A DNA stretch of 64,000 nucleotides from Actinoallomurus sp963823735 (lineage in GTDB: Bacteria; Actinomycetota; Actinomycetes; Streptosporangiales; Streptosporangiaceae). The notes under the pieces were generated by a model. It worked only from the letters and a program-made list of their open reading frames with translations, had not been told where the DNA came from and did not search any database. The position numbers were made by a program, and so were the translations under genes. Positions 27,315-35,037 of this stretch are shown in pieces; the stretch's first letter is position 1, and each line of letters starts with the position of its first letter. Location: contig CAWGMO010000001.1 in NCBI GenBank assembly GCA_963823735.1, forward strand, positions 1,054,001 through 1,118,000, read 5' to 3'.

Positions 27315-27451
27315 GGTGCGCTCCTTCATCCAGAGTTTCGGCGGGACACGGCCCACTCCAGCAGGTGTAAGCCGGTAGTGACAAGGGGCATGGAGGGCTG
27401 TGCACGGACCCCGCGAAGGGTACCCGCTGCCCGCCGCATAGGGTCATCCGC

Positions 27452-28234
27452 ATGACCGATCCATTCGCCCACGTCGCGGGCTTGCCGGACGTCCCCGAAG
27501 CCGTCGCTGAGGCGCGGGAGTCCGTGGACCGGCTACTCGCTCACCGCGTCCTCCGGCGCCGCTCGGCCGAGGTCTCCGCCGAGGCGGCACTGCGCGGGGC
27601 ACGCGCCTCGGCCGCCCTGGAGGGCGTCTCCGTGCCGATCGAGGACGTACGCGGCGGCTTCGCGACGTCTCCTGTGGTGCAGGGCGCTTTGCGGGTGTCC
27701 GCCGAACTGGGCTCTATGGCCGGTACGTGGCGGAACGCCCCGCGCCAGGTCCTGGCCCGCCTCCACGCGCTGGCCGCCGCGCACGGGCCGTACCCGGAGG
27801 ATCTCGGCCGGCCCCGCTCCGCCGCGCCGGTCTCGGATCCCCTGTCGCTGGGGCAGGCGCCGTCCCCCGCCGAGGTGGCATCGCGGCTGGACGCTCTCAG
27901 CTCCCTGCTGATCGCGCCCACGTCGGCGCCGGCGATGGTCGTCGCCGCCGTCGTACAGGGTGAGCTACTGGCACTGCGCCCGTTCGGGTGGGGAGACGGC
28001 CTGGTCGCCCGCGCGGCGGCACGCCTGACCTTGATCGACCGCGGTCTTGATCCGAAGTCGCTGGTGGCGCCCGAGGTCGGGCATCTGGAGCTGGGGTCCT
28101 ACGACACGCTTCTGGCCGGGTACGTGACCGGCTCGCCATCCGGGGTCGCGCGGTGGGTGTGCCACTGCGCTTCGGCCGTGGGCCTTGGAGCGGTCGACGC
28201 ACTGGCCGTGTGCGAGGCGTTTACCCGGGCGTGA
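27452..28234 (+). CDS. Degenerate Fic-domain-like protein
   Basis: 260 residues. Near residue 53 the string SAALEG fits the inhibitory-helix motif S/T-x-x-x-E-G/N of Fic enzymes, set in RGARASAALEGVSVPIEDV. Near residue 176 LRPFGWGDGLVARAAARL aligns with the HPFx(D/E)GNGRxxR loop, but the catalytic His is Arg and the loop is altered. An AMP-transfer activity is therefore unlikely. Actinomycete databases often call such genes 'oxidoreductase' without evidence. In mycobacteria a different gene occupies this place. Divergent from acs; a hairpin follows at 28295. Confidence 0.7.
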   Translation: MTDPFAHVAGLPDVPEAVAEARESVDRLLAHRVLRRRSAEVSAEAALRGARASAALEGVSVPIEDVRGGFATSPVVQGALRVSAELGSMAGTWRNAPRQVLARLHALAAAHGPYPEDLGRPRSAAPVSDPLSLGQAPSPAEVASRLDALSSLLIAPTSAPAMVVAAVVQGELLALRPFGWGDGLVARAAARLTLIDRGLDPKSLVAPEVGHLELGSYDTLLAGYVTGSPSGVARWVCHCASAVGLGAVDALAVCEAFTRA

Positions 28235-28294
28235 GCTATTTGTTGTTGCATTGACGCTTGGCTCGGTGTTTGGTGCCCTATTGGGCAAAAGCGA

Positions 28295-28319
28295 GCGGCG
28301 TTCCTCTCGGGAACGCCGC
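28295..28319 (+). terminator. Hairpin downstream of the Fic-like gene
   Basis: Ten-base-pair stem GCGGCGTTCC with GGAACGCCGC, loop TCTCG. No T-run follows, as is common for actinomycete terminators. Confidence 0.6.
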
Positions 28320-28816
28320 CAGCCGTCACGTCATACCGGGTTACCAAGCGTGCACCTCTGTACGTCGGTTCGGGACAAGCCCGTTCCGACACGCCTCCCG
28401 CGGCTGGTCGCGCGTGGGTGCCCGGCTGCCGTGCTCGGACACTTGGTCCGTGACACCTGTCTACGCCGAATTCCCGCAGATGACAAGCCCTTGGGTGTCC
28501 GTTGGGGTCGTCGCCGGTGGTGCCCGCATTGATGAAATGGGGCGTTGCCGGACGCACCTCCGCGTATCGCTTCCGCATTGGTTAAAGCGGCTACAGAGAG
28601 TGATCTACTTTGGGTGCCGGACCTTAGAACGATCTAGGGTTTGTCCGGTACGCTGCGTGGCTTGCGGCCACTGTTTGCTGTGTGCCCGAAGTGACCAATG
28701 TCCGGGTGCGTGACCTTGTAACCCGCCAGAAATAATCCGCCCCTCGACGGAACTCTCCGCGATGGGGCAGCATATGTTGAATCTGCATACACTGAGGAGG
28801 CTGGGCTTACGATCTG
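28320..28816. other. Non-coding stretch before the 6C RNA
   Basis: About 500 bp with lower GC than its surroundings and no convincing gene on either strand. Frames of 100-150 codons exist on both strands but have skewed composition and no recognised motif. A short ATG frame (28761, MGQHMLNLHTLRR) ends at the RNA promoter and is probably spurious. Confidence 0.45.
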
Positions 28817-28846
28817 CTGACGTAGGCGTGGCCGTCCCTTTAGGTT
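28817..28846 (+). promoter_or_regulatory. Probable promoter of the 6C RNA
   Basis: CTGACG, an 18-bp spacer, then TAGGTT, ending 4-5 bp before the conserved ACAAGC start of the RNA. Confidence 0.5.
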
Positions 28847-28850
28847 GACC

Positions 28851-28943
28851 ACAAGCATTCCCCGGAAACGGACCCGGCTCTACCCCCCCAGAGCCGGACC
28901 GTACGGCGACCCCCGCTCTCCCCCCCGGCGGGGGTCGCCTTGT
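28851..28943 (+). ncRNA. 6C small RNA (B11-type)
   Basis: Two hairpins, each with seven cytosines in the loop, define the actinobacterial 6C RNA. Hairpin 1: CCGGCTC (28874-28880) pairs with GAGCCGG (28891-28897) around TACCCCCCCA. Hairpin 2: an 11-bp stem 28905-28915 with 28929-28939 and a loop containing seven C; TTGT follows as terminator. The C-rich loops are thought to pair with G-rich ribosome-binding regions of target mRNAs. In M. tuberculosis the homologue B11 lies next to ssd (Rv3660c), as here. Confidence 0.9.
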
Positions 28944-29084
28944 ATCCACCCCCAGATCGGGCGGCTGCTCGCTTCGTGGCTTTGCCCGGTTGGTCGTGGT
29001 CGGGCGCCTGGAACGCTGACCGGCGAGGCCGTCACCAACTCCGTGACTCCACACCTCTACGCGCGGGTCCGTGCGGCGCCTCGG

Positions 29085-29200
29085 ATAACGGCGACCGTCG
29101 GGTGTCGATCACGGCGACCGTCCGGGGTGTCGATGATGGCGACCGTCCGGGGTGTTGATCACGGTGACCGGCCAGGGTTTCAATCACGGCGACCGTCTCG
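29085..29200 (+). repeat. Imperfect 25-bp tandem repeat, five copies
   Basis: The core GGCGACCGTC recurs at 23- to 25-bp spacing (29091, 29114, 29139, 29164, 29189), each preceded by a GATCAC-like half. The third and fourth copies carry substitutions. It lies between the 6C RNA and the ssd promoter region; no gene is seen from 28946 to 29450. Confidence 0.8.
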
Positions 29201-29450
29201 CGCCGTCTCCCCGGCTTCGCCCCAACTGTCGGCCCTGGTCATGCGACCGCACGGTCGTCGATCGCCTCTGTCCAGCCGTCCGCCGCCCGTCGGCGGCAGC
29301 TTCCCGGCATAGCGTCCCCATTGCGCGCAACCGATCTTCGGTGCATCTTGTACGACCCACCGCGCCTCCCTGTCCGGCGCCTCCGTGCCTCCGTGCGTCC
29401 GGGCCACCGCGCCATCGAGCCGCCGTGCTCCTCCACACCCGTCAAGAAAG

Positions 29451-29468
29451 TTATCCACAGTGTGTGGA
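29451..29468. promoter_or_regulatory. Dyad operator upstream of ssd (TCCACA-N3-TGTGGA)
   Basis: TTATCCACAGTGTGTGGA contains a perfect dyad TCCACA-GTG-TGTGGA (29454-29468) 54 bp before ssd. Matching sites with the same 3-nt spacer occur at 34749 and 35066 in the same locus. The left half also equals a consensus DnaA box. Confidence 0.55.
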
Positions 29469-29521
29469 CGGCTCTTTTGCGGAGGTGGCGGGGGTCGCAT
29501 CGTTGATCTCGGAAGGGAGCA

Positions 29522-30556
29522 ATGATGTACGTGCTGATCGTTTCATCCGATGCCGATCTTCTCGACGACCTCCTGCGCCTGGCCGCGGCGGCAGACGTAG
29601 AAGCGCGCGTCGAGTCCGACCCGGCCCGTGCCAGATCCGCCTGGCGCGATGCGACGCTCGTCGTCGCCGGCGCCGACTCGGCCGCCGAACTGGCGGGCTG
29701 CTCCCCGCCACGAAGACCCGACGTGATCCTCGTCAGCGCCGAGCCCGCCGGCGACGTCTACCGGCAGGCCGTCGACATCGGCGCCCAGGACGTCGCCGTC
29801 CTCCCCGCCGACCAAACACGCCTGGTCGAACGCATGGCCGCCGCGGCCGAGCCCAACGCCCGCGCCAAGACCGTCGGCGTCATCGGAGGAAGAGGAGGCG
29901 CCGGCGCGAGCGTCCTGTCCGCCGTTCTCGCCAGGTCCGCCGCCGCACGAGGTATCCGTACGCTCCTGGTCGACGGCGACCCGTTAGGCGGCGGCATCGA
30001 CCTGGTCCTGGGAGCGGAAGGCGCCCCGGGCGCGAGATGGTCCGACTACTACGACCGTCGAGGCCGCCTGAGCAGCACCGCCCTGCACGATTCTCTCCCC
30101 GCCCACAACGGCTTGGCCGTCCTGTCCTGGCACCGCGGCGCCGTGGAGCCGATCTCCGCCGAGACCATGAGATCCGTCCTGGACGCCGCCGTACGCGGCT
30201 ACGACCTAGTGATCACAGACCTGCCTCGCCACCTGAACCCAGCGACCACCGAAGCCCTCTCCACCGCCGACACCACCCTGCTCGTCGTCCCCGCCGAAGT
30301 ACGCGCGACCGTAGCCGCCGACCGCGTCGCCGACACGACCCGCCGCCACACGAGAGACCTCCGCCTCGTCGTACGAGGCCCAGGCAGCCTGAAGGCGACC
30401 GTGATCGCCGAATCCTTACGCCTCCCACTGGCCGGCACCATCACCACAGACCGCCGCCTGGCCACAACCATCGAACGCGGCGACCCCCCGACCACCACCG
30501 GCCCGGTCGGCACGTTCTGCACCCACTTCCTCGACGCCCTCTCCACAGGACGGTGA
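29522..30556 (+). CDS. ssd: Septum-site-determining/CpaE-like ATPase (Ssd)
   Basis: 344 residues. A receiver-like N-terminal domain (MMYVLIVSSDADLLDDLLRL) is joined to a MinD/ParA-type ATPase with a deviant Walker A (GVIGGRGGAGASVLSAVLAR, Ser in place of the usual Lys-Thr), LLVDGDPLGGGIDL and VITDLPRHLNPATTEA. This is the CpaE/TadZ-like protein that localises actinobacterial Tad pili; in M. tuberculosis Ssd affects septum formation. Start ATG 29522 follows GGGAG. Its TGA overlaps the GTG of the next open frame by 4 bp. Confidence 0.9.
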   Translation: MMYVLIVSSDADLLDDLLRLAAAADVEARVESDPARARSAWRDATLVVAGADSAAELAGCSPPRRPDVILVSAEPAGDVYRQAVDIGAQDVAVLPADQTRLVERMAAAAEPNARAKTVGVIGGRGGAGASVLSAVLARSAAARGIRTLLVDGDPLGGGIDLVLGAEGAPGARWSDYYDRRGRLSSTALHDSLPAHNGLAVLSWHRGAVEPISAETMRSVLDAAVRGYDLVITDLPRHLNPATTEALSTADTTLLVVPAEVRATVAADRVADTTRRHTRDLRLVVRGPGSLKATVIAESLRLPLAGTITTDRRLATTIERGDPPTTTGPVGTFCTHFLDALSTGR

Positions 30557-31190
30557 TCAACGTGGCCCCCTTCACCGACCTGACCGACGCCGTACGCGCG
30601 CGTCTGACCGGTACGCGTACGGCCCTCAGCCCGGCCGACGGCTCAGTTCGTCGACTTCGTCTCCGAGCGACGGTGATCGAAGTGCCTCCGTCCAATGAGC
30701 TGGTCGACGCCGTACACGCACGCCTGACCGGTACAGGGCACGCCCCTCACAGCGGCACACCGGACCGCGACCTCCCTCGACTCCCTCTCCGGGCGACGGT
30801 GATCCAAGTGCCCCCAACACTGGCCTGGTCGACGCCATACGTGCGCGGCCGATGGATACGGGCGCGACTTTCACAGCGCCATTCCGGGCGGCAGTCCTCT
30901 CTGTCGACTCCTCTCCGGAGAACCGCGATCCAGGTGGCCCCGTCCACCGACCTGACCGATGCCGTACGCACGCCGTTGATCCGCACGGACGCGGCCCTCG
31001 CGGCGGCACACCGGCCCGCGACCCTCGTCCTCGACCCCTCCGCGGCGACGGTGATCGATGTGACCTCCTCCACCGACCTGACCGACGCCGTACGCGCGCG
31101 CCTGACCGAAACGGGCGTGGCCCTCGCGGCGGCACACAGCGCCGCAGCCCACCTACTCGACACTCTCTCCAGGCGACGGTGATCCAAATG
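30550..31190 (+). repeat. 126-bp tandem repeat of the ssd-tadA junction, six copies
   Basis: The marker ACGGTGATC or close variant occurs at 30550, 30670, 30796, 30922, 31048 and 31176, spacing 120, 126, 126, 126 and 128 bp. Copies 3 and 4 are the most eroded. All spacings except the last are multiples of three. Confidence 0.9.
30553..31182 (+). CDS. Linker ORF A: 42-residue repeats between ssd and tadA
   Basis: A 209-codon frame starts GTG 30553 inside the ssd stop (GTGA) and its stop TGA 31180-31182 overlaps the tadA GTG in the same way. Sequence repeats five times with period 40-42 codons: ATVI-x-V-x-P-S-T-DLTDAVRARL, then a variable GTG/ALAAAH stretch. Each unit resembles the first 30 residues of TadA, and the ORF ends LLDTLSRRR like the end of Ssd (FLDALSTGR). 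It therefore arose by tandem duplication of the ssd-tadA junction. No known domain. It may be translated only to keep tadA coupled. Real as a repeat array; doubtful as a functional protein. Confidence 0.45.
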   Translation: MINVAPFTDLTDAVRARLTGTRTALSPADGSVRRLRLRATVIEVPPSNELVDAVHARLTGTGHAPHSGTPDRDLPRLPLRATVIQVPPTLAWSTPYVRGRWIRARLSQRHSGRQSSLSTPLRRTAIQVAPSTDLTDAVRTPLIRTDAALAAAHRPATLVLDPSAATVIDVTSSTDLTDAVRARLTETGVALAAAHSAAAHLLDTLSRRR

Positions 31191-32345
31191 GACCCCTCCA
31201 GCGATCTGACCGATGCCGTACGCGCGCGGCTGATCGGTACCGGCGCCGCCCCCACCGCTGCACACGTGGCGGCGGCCCTCCGCGCGGAGGGCCGTGTCCT
31301 CGGCGACACGGAGGTCTTGTCACTCGCCGACGAGGTACGCGCCGACCTTGTCGGCGCCGGCCCCCTGGACCCGCTACTACGCGACCCGGACGTCACGGAC
31401 GTCCTTGTCAACGGACCGGCCGAGGTCTGGGTCGACGCCGGCGAGGGACTCCGCTTAACCCCCGTCCGCTTCGCCGACGAACCCGCCGTACGCCGCCTCG
31501 CCCAACGCCTGGCCGCCGTGGCCGGCAGACGACTGGACGACACCGCCCCGTACGCCGACGCCCGCCTGCCCGGCGGCGTACGCCTCCACGCCGTGCTGCC
31601 CCCGATCGCCGCGGCCGGTACGACGCTGTCCCTCCGCCTCCCAAGGCGCCGCGCGTTCACCCTGGCCGAGCTGGTGGAAACCGGCACCGTACCCACCAGC
31701 GGCGCCCACCTCCTGAGCCGCCTGATCGAAGCCCGCGTGGCGTTCCTGATCACCGGAGGTACGGGCTCGGGCAAGACCACGATCCTTTCGAGCCTCCTGT
31801 CGCTGGCCGCCCCGACCGAGCGCCTGATCCTCGTCGAAGACTCCGCCGAACTCCGCCCCGCCCACCCCCACGTGGTCAGCCTCGAAGCCCGCCCCCCGAA
31901 CGTCGAAGGCGCCGGAGAGGTGACCCTCCACGACCTGGTACGCCAAGCACTCCGCATGCGCCCGGACCGCCTCGTGGTCGGCGAAGTCCGAGGACCCGAG
32001 ATAGTCGCCCTCCTCATGGCCTTGAACACCGGCCACGAAGGCGGCTGCGCCACGATCCACGCCAACACCCCCGCCGACGTACCCGCCCGCCTCGAAGCCC
32101 TGGCATGCGCCACCGGCCTGACCCGCGCCGCCGTCCACAGCCAAGTGGCCGCGGCCCTGGACGTCGTAGTCCACCTCGTACGCTCCAACGGCCGCCGCCG
32201 CGTGTCCGAGATATGCGTCTTCAAGCGAGGCCAAGACGGCCTGGTCACCGTCATCCCCGCCGTCTCCTACGCGGCCGACGGCCACACCACCAAAGGCCCA
32301 GGCCTACCGCTCCTCGACCACCACCTCACCGCAGTCCGACCATGA
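31179..32345 (+). CDS. tadA: Tad/type IV pilus assembly ATPase (TadA/CpaF)
   Basis: 388 residues. The N-terminal domain (LVGAGPLDPLLRDPDVTDVL and VNGPAEVWVD) and core with Walker A TGGTGSGKTTILSSLLSL, Asp box ILVEDSAELRP, Walker B RPDRLVVGEVRGPEIVALL and His box GCATIHANTPADVPARLEAL are all intact. It is the hexameric ATPase that drives Flp pilus subunit assembly at the inner face of the membrane. I favour GTG 31179 (overlapping the linker stop) with ATG 31188 as an alternative. Its stop overlaps the next small frame (ATGA). Part of the Rv3659c-like locus. Confidence 0.93.
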   Translation: MIQMDPSSDLTDAVRARLIGTGAAPTAAHVAAALRAEGRVLGDTEVLSLADEVRADLVGAGPLDPLLRDPDVTDVLVNGPAEVWVDAGEGLRLTPVRFADEPAVRRLAQRLAAVAGRRLDDTAPYADARLPGGVRLHAVLPPIAAAGTTLSLRLPRRRAFTLAELVETGTVPTSGAHLLSRLIEARVAFLITGGTGSGKTTILSSLLSLAAPTERLILVEDSAELRPAHPHVVSLEARPPNVEGAGEVTLHDLVRQALRMRPDRLVVGEVRGPEIVALLMALNTGHEGGCATIHANTPADVPARLEALACATGLTRAAVHSQVAAALDVVVHLVRSNGRRRVSEICVFKRGQDGLVTVIPAVSYAADGHTTKGPGLPLLDHHLTAVRP

Positions 32346-32731
32346 TCGACGCCAACGCCCGTACCGCGCAGAGAAGGTGGACCGCCGATACCCGAGGCCG
32401 CTTGCGTACGTACGGCCACCGCACCAGCGGGACCGTCGATATCGGAACGCCGCCCGACAGGCGATCACACACGATCGTCCACGACAACGGCCCCCCACCG
32501 ACCGAGAAGCCGAATCCGATGCGCCAACGCTCTCGGGACACGATCGCCAACGATGCTGAAGCGCCGACCGACAAGCGTGCACACCCTCAGCCGTATCAGC
32601 GCGCCCGCCGATCGCCGGACCATCGCCTCACAGACGGTCGTACACGGTCGTCGATCGCGGCGGCACCCGCCCGAGAAGCCGAAGCCGACGCACCGGCCCG
32701 ACGCCTCTCCGGACATGATCGCCAGAGCTGA
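32342..32731 (+). CDS. Linker ORF B after tadA
   Basis: 129 codons, starting at the ATG that overlaps the tadA stop (ATGA, 32342-32345). Composition is Arg/Thr/Pro/Asp-rich (MIDANARTAQRRWTADTRGR, later TEKPNPMRQRSRDT) without domains. It covers about two copies of a decayed 170- to 175-bp repeat (blocks near 32503 and 32672). It stops 94 bp before tadB, but the next frame takes over with a 17-bp overlap. Probably a duplication product kept open for coupling; not a recognised protein. Confidence 0.3.
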   Translation: MIDANARTAQRRWTADTRGRLRTYGHRTSGTVDIGTPPDRRSHTIVHDNGPPPTEKPNPMRQRSRDTIANDAEAPTDKRAHPQPYQRARRSPDHRLTDGRTRSSIAAAPAREAEADAPARRLSGHDRQS

Positions 32732-32828
32732 GGCACCGACCCACAAGCCCGCGTACGACGCAGGCGGCCGATCGACCAGAGCCGAGCCGTCGATGCCGGA
32801 ACCCCACCGTACGGACCGTCCGACATGA
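32715..32828 (+). CDS. Linker ORF C before tadB
   Basis: 37 codons from ATG 32715 (MIARAEAPTHKPAYDAGG) to TGA 32826-32828, which overlaps the tadB ATG in an ATGA. The start GGACATGATCGCC copies the tadA-end junction CGACCATGATCG, so it marks a duplicated junction. Together with ORF B it bridges tadA to tadB without leaving untranslated sequence. Confidence 0.3.
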   Translation: MIARAEAPTHKPAYDAGGRSTRAEPSMPEPHRTDRPT

Positions 32829-33553
32829 CCGTTCTCGCAGCCGCGGCCTGCGTCTTCACCGCGATATGGATCATCAGCCTCCCGTCGCCGTCCACACTCC
32901 GCCTGACGTCCTTGTTCGCCCACCCCGCCATCCCCGCGCGAACCCGTCACCGCACCACCGCCGCCCACGTCGTACGCCTCTGGACCGCCGTCGGAAAACG
33001 CCGAAGGGAGACCGAAGCCAGCCGTACCGCTGTCATCGAACTCTGCGACGCCATCGCCACCGAACTCACCGCCGGCCGCCCACCCGGAACCGCGCTGATC
33101 CACGCGGCCGAAGTCCTGACCGGCCCGCCCACCCTGAGAGCGGCCGTCGAAGCAGCAAAGGCCGGCGAAGATGTCGCCATCGCCCTGGACCAAGCCGCCG
33201 GCACCCCAGGCTGCGACGGCTTACGCCTCCTAGCCGGCTGCTGGCGAATCGGCGTCGACCGAGGCGGCATGCTCGCCACCGTCATCGAAGGCCTCGCCGA
33301 CGCCCTCCGCGACGAACAATCCCACCGGGAGGACGTCACCCTCCAGTTGGCCGGCCCAAGAGCCACGGCTCGCCTGCTGGCCGTACTCCCCATGCTGGGC
33401 TTGGCCATGGCCGTAGCCCTGGGCGCCCGCCCCTTCGCCTTCCTCTTCGAAACCCTCCCCGGCCTGGCCTGCCTCTGCCTCGGCGCAGGCCTGGACGCCT
33501 TGGGCGTGTGGTGGACCCACCACCTGACCCGCGCCGCCGAGGAATCCCGATGA
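32825..33553 (+). CDS. tadB: Pilus inner-membrane platform protein TadB-like (T2SS F family)
   Basis: 242 residues. N-terminal membrane helix (LAAAACVFTAIWIISL), a cytoplasmic T2SSF-like helical domain with IELCDAIATELTAGRPPGTA and CWRIGVDRGGMLATVIEGLA, and two C-terminal membrane helices. It pairs with TadC to form the inner-membrane platform driven by TadA. ATG overlaps the upstream linker stop; its own TGA overlaps the next frame (ATGA 33550). Length fits the actinobacterial half-size TadB forms. Confidence 0.88.
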   Translation: MTVLAAAACVFTAIWIISLPSPSTLRLTSLFAHPAIPARTRHRTTAAHVVRLWTAVGKRRRETEASRTAVIELCDAIATELTAGRPPGTALIHAAEVLTGPPTLRAAVEAAKAGEDVAIALDQAAGTPGCDGLRLLAGCWRIGVDRGGMLATVIEGLADALRDEQSHREDVTLQLAGPRATARLLAVLPMLGLAMAVALGARPFAFLFETLPGLACLCLGAGLDALGVWWTHHLTRAAEESR

Positions 33554-34005
33554 CCACGCCCTCGCCCGACCGGCACAGCGGAGGCCCTCCCACCCCGAGC
33601 CGCCACACCGAAGCATGGACGTCACCAACCCGGGGCTCCCAGACGTTCGATCGCTACGTCAGACGGCTTCCAACGGCGAACCGGCGCACCGAGGAGCGGA
33701 CGTCGTGGGAGTCCCGCCCTCGCTCCTGGGACCAAGGGACACGGGCCGCGCCGTACAGCGGAAGAGCGACGGCTGCGAGCAGCCGAACCGAGACGCCGAG
33801 GCCGCGAAGCTCCCCGTCCCGCTCCTGGGGCCGAGGTCCCTGGCCGATCCTCCGCCCGGCCGTCCGTCGGCGATTCTGTGACCTCCCGGGCCGGCTCCCA
33901 TCCGTCCGCGTACGGATGCCCGTCCTCCGCGCGAGGGCATCTCCAACATCCCGCCTGGCCCAGGTACTCACAACCAGCCCACCGCCCGCCGGAGCCGACC
34001 CGTGA
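33550..34005 (+). CDS. Linker ORF D between tadB and tadC
   Basis: 151 codons, ATG 33550 overlapping the tadB stop and TGA 34003-34005 overlapping the tadC GTG (GTGA). It is rich in Arg, Ser, Pro and Trp and has three in-frame repeats around R-T-E (RHTEAWTS, RRTEERTSWESRPRSW, SRTETPRPRSSPSRSW); the ACCGAR marker is at 33607, 33688 and 33787, spacings 81 and 99, both multiples of three. No signal or domain. The exact 4-bp overlaps at both ends argue for translation; a function of its own is unproven. Confidence 0.4.
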   Translation: MTTPSPDRHSGGPPTPSRHTEAWTSPTRGSQTFDRYVRRLPTANRRTEERTSWESRPRSWDQGTRAAPYSGRATAASSRTETPRPRSSPSRSWGRGPWPILRPAVRRRFCDLPGRLPSVRVRMPVLRARASPTSRLAQVLTTSPPPAGADP

Positions 34006-34736
34006 TCCTCCCTCTGATGGCGATCGTGTGCGGAGGGGCGGCCGGATACCTGGTCATGCCAGGCGACACCGCGACCACCCGCCTCAAGCGCCTGCTCCCC
34101 CCGAACGACACCCCGGAGAAACCCAACCCAAAGAAGGACGTACGGCTCCGGCTCGCGGTCAGCGTCCTGGCCGGTTTCGTCTGTGCCCTGCTAGTCGGCG
34201 GCCCCGCCGGTTGGCTCACCGGAGCCGTCGTGACAGCCGCGTGCGCCCGCGTCCTGTCCCGCCTGGAACCCCGCGACGAGAGACTCCGCCGCGCGAGAAT
34301 CGTCGCCGAACTACCAATGGCGATCGACCTGCTGGCCGCCTGCCTGCGCGGCGGCGGAGCATGGCACGAGTCGGTAGAGGCGGTGGCCGAAGCCTTAGGC
34401 GGCCCACTCGGCACGGAGCTGCGCCGCGTAGCCGCCCGGATCCGCCTGGGCGCGGACCCGGCCGAAGAATGGCTCGGCCTCGCCCACGAACCCGTCCTGG
34501 CACCCCTGGGCCGAGCGGCAGCCCGCGCCGCGGCCGGAGGCGCGCCGGTCGCAGCCACCCTCGCACGCCTGGCCCGCGACCAGAGACGTACGGCCAGCGC
34601 CGCCGCCTCCGCTCGCGCGAGAACCGCCGGCGTACGCGCGGTGGCCCCCCTCGGACTCTGCTTCCTGCCGGCGTTCGTACTGCTCGGCATCGTCCCCGCC
34701 GTCGCCGGCATCGCCGAGACGATCCTCCTGCCCTGA
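34002..34736 (+). CDS. tadC: Pilus inner-membrane platform protein TadC-like (T2SS F family)
   Basis: 244 residues. N-terminal helix (ILPLMAIVCGGAAGYLVM), a helix pair near residue 50-80 (LAVSVLAGFVCALLVGG), the T2SSF core ELPMAIDLLAACLRGGGAWH followed by GGPLGTELRRVAARIRLG, and C-terminal helix GLCFLPAFVLLGIVPAVAG. It is the TadB partner in the Flp pilus platform. GTG 34002 overlaps the linker stop. This is the last gene of the upstream coupled set; a dyad operator follows. Confidence 0.88.
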   Translation: MILPLMAIVCGGAAGYLVMPGDTATTRLKRLLPPNDTPEKPNPKKDVRLRLAVSVLAGFVCALLVGGPAGWLTGAVVTAACARVLSRLEPRDERLRRARIVAELPMAIDLLAACLRGGGAWHESVEAVAEALGGPLGTELRRVAARIRLGADPAEEWLGLAHEPVLAPLGRAAARAAAGGAPVAATLARLARDQRRTASAAASARARTAGVRAVAPLGLCFLPAFVLLGIVPAVAGIAETILLP

Positions 34737-34748
34737 CGCCCGAGAGAG

Positions 34749-34766
34749 TTATCCACAGGGTGTGGT
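34749..34766. promoter_or_regulatory. Dyad operator upstream of the pilin gene
   Basis: TTATCCACAGGGTGTGGT: TCCACA-GGG-TGTGGT, the same layout as at 29451 with one mismatch. It lies in the only uncoupled gap of the locus, 80 bp before the DUF4244 pilin gene. Confidence 0.55.
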
Positions 34767-34845
34767 CGGCCTGTTGGGGGAGGTGGGGGGTGGGTCAGGG
34801 TGGGGTGCGGGCGTTGGAGCGTCCGTGACGTCGAGGAGGGTTCAC

Positions 34846-35037
34846 ATGCGCAAACTGTCCACACTCCGGCGCCGGTGGCACGAGGCCGGCGACCGCGGCA
34901 TGTCCACCGCCGAATACGCCGTCGGCACCGTAGCCGCCGCCGCTTTCGCCGGCCTCCTGTTCAAGATCGTGACCAGTCCCGAAGTCCGGCGAATGCTCTT
35001 AGGAATCATCCACCACGCCCTCAGCCTGGCCGGATGA
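34846..35037 (+). CDS. DUF4244 protein, Flp-type pilin
   Basis: 63 residues from ATG 34846 with GAGGAGGG upstream. A basic leader ending in GDRG precedes MSTAEYAVGTVAAAAFAGLL. After cleavage at Gly, Glu is residue 5 and Tyr residue 6, exactly the Flp pilin prepilin-peptidase pattern, followed by a hydrophobic helix. It is the likely major pilin polymerised by the TadABC machine. No dedicated prepilin peptidase gene is seen in the window. Its stop overlaps the following linker frame (ATGA). Confidence 0.88.
   Translation: MRKLSTLRRRWHEAGDRGMSTAEYAVGTVAAAAFAGLLFKIVTSPEVRRMLLGIIHHALSLAG

Noticed and set aside
28099..28713. Overlapping 100-150 codon frames after the Fic-like gene
   Set aside because: Skewed composition, no ribosome-binding site, no domain on either strand.
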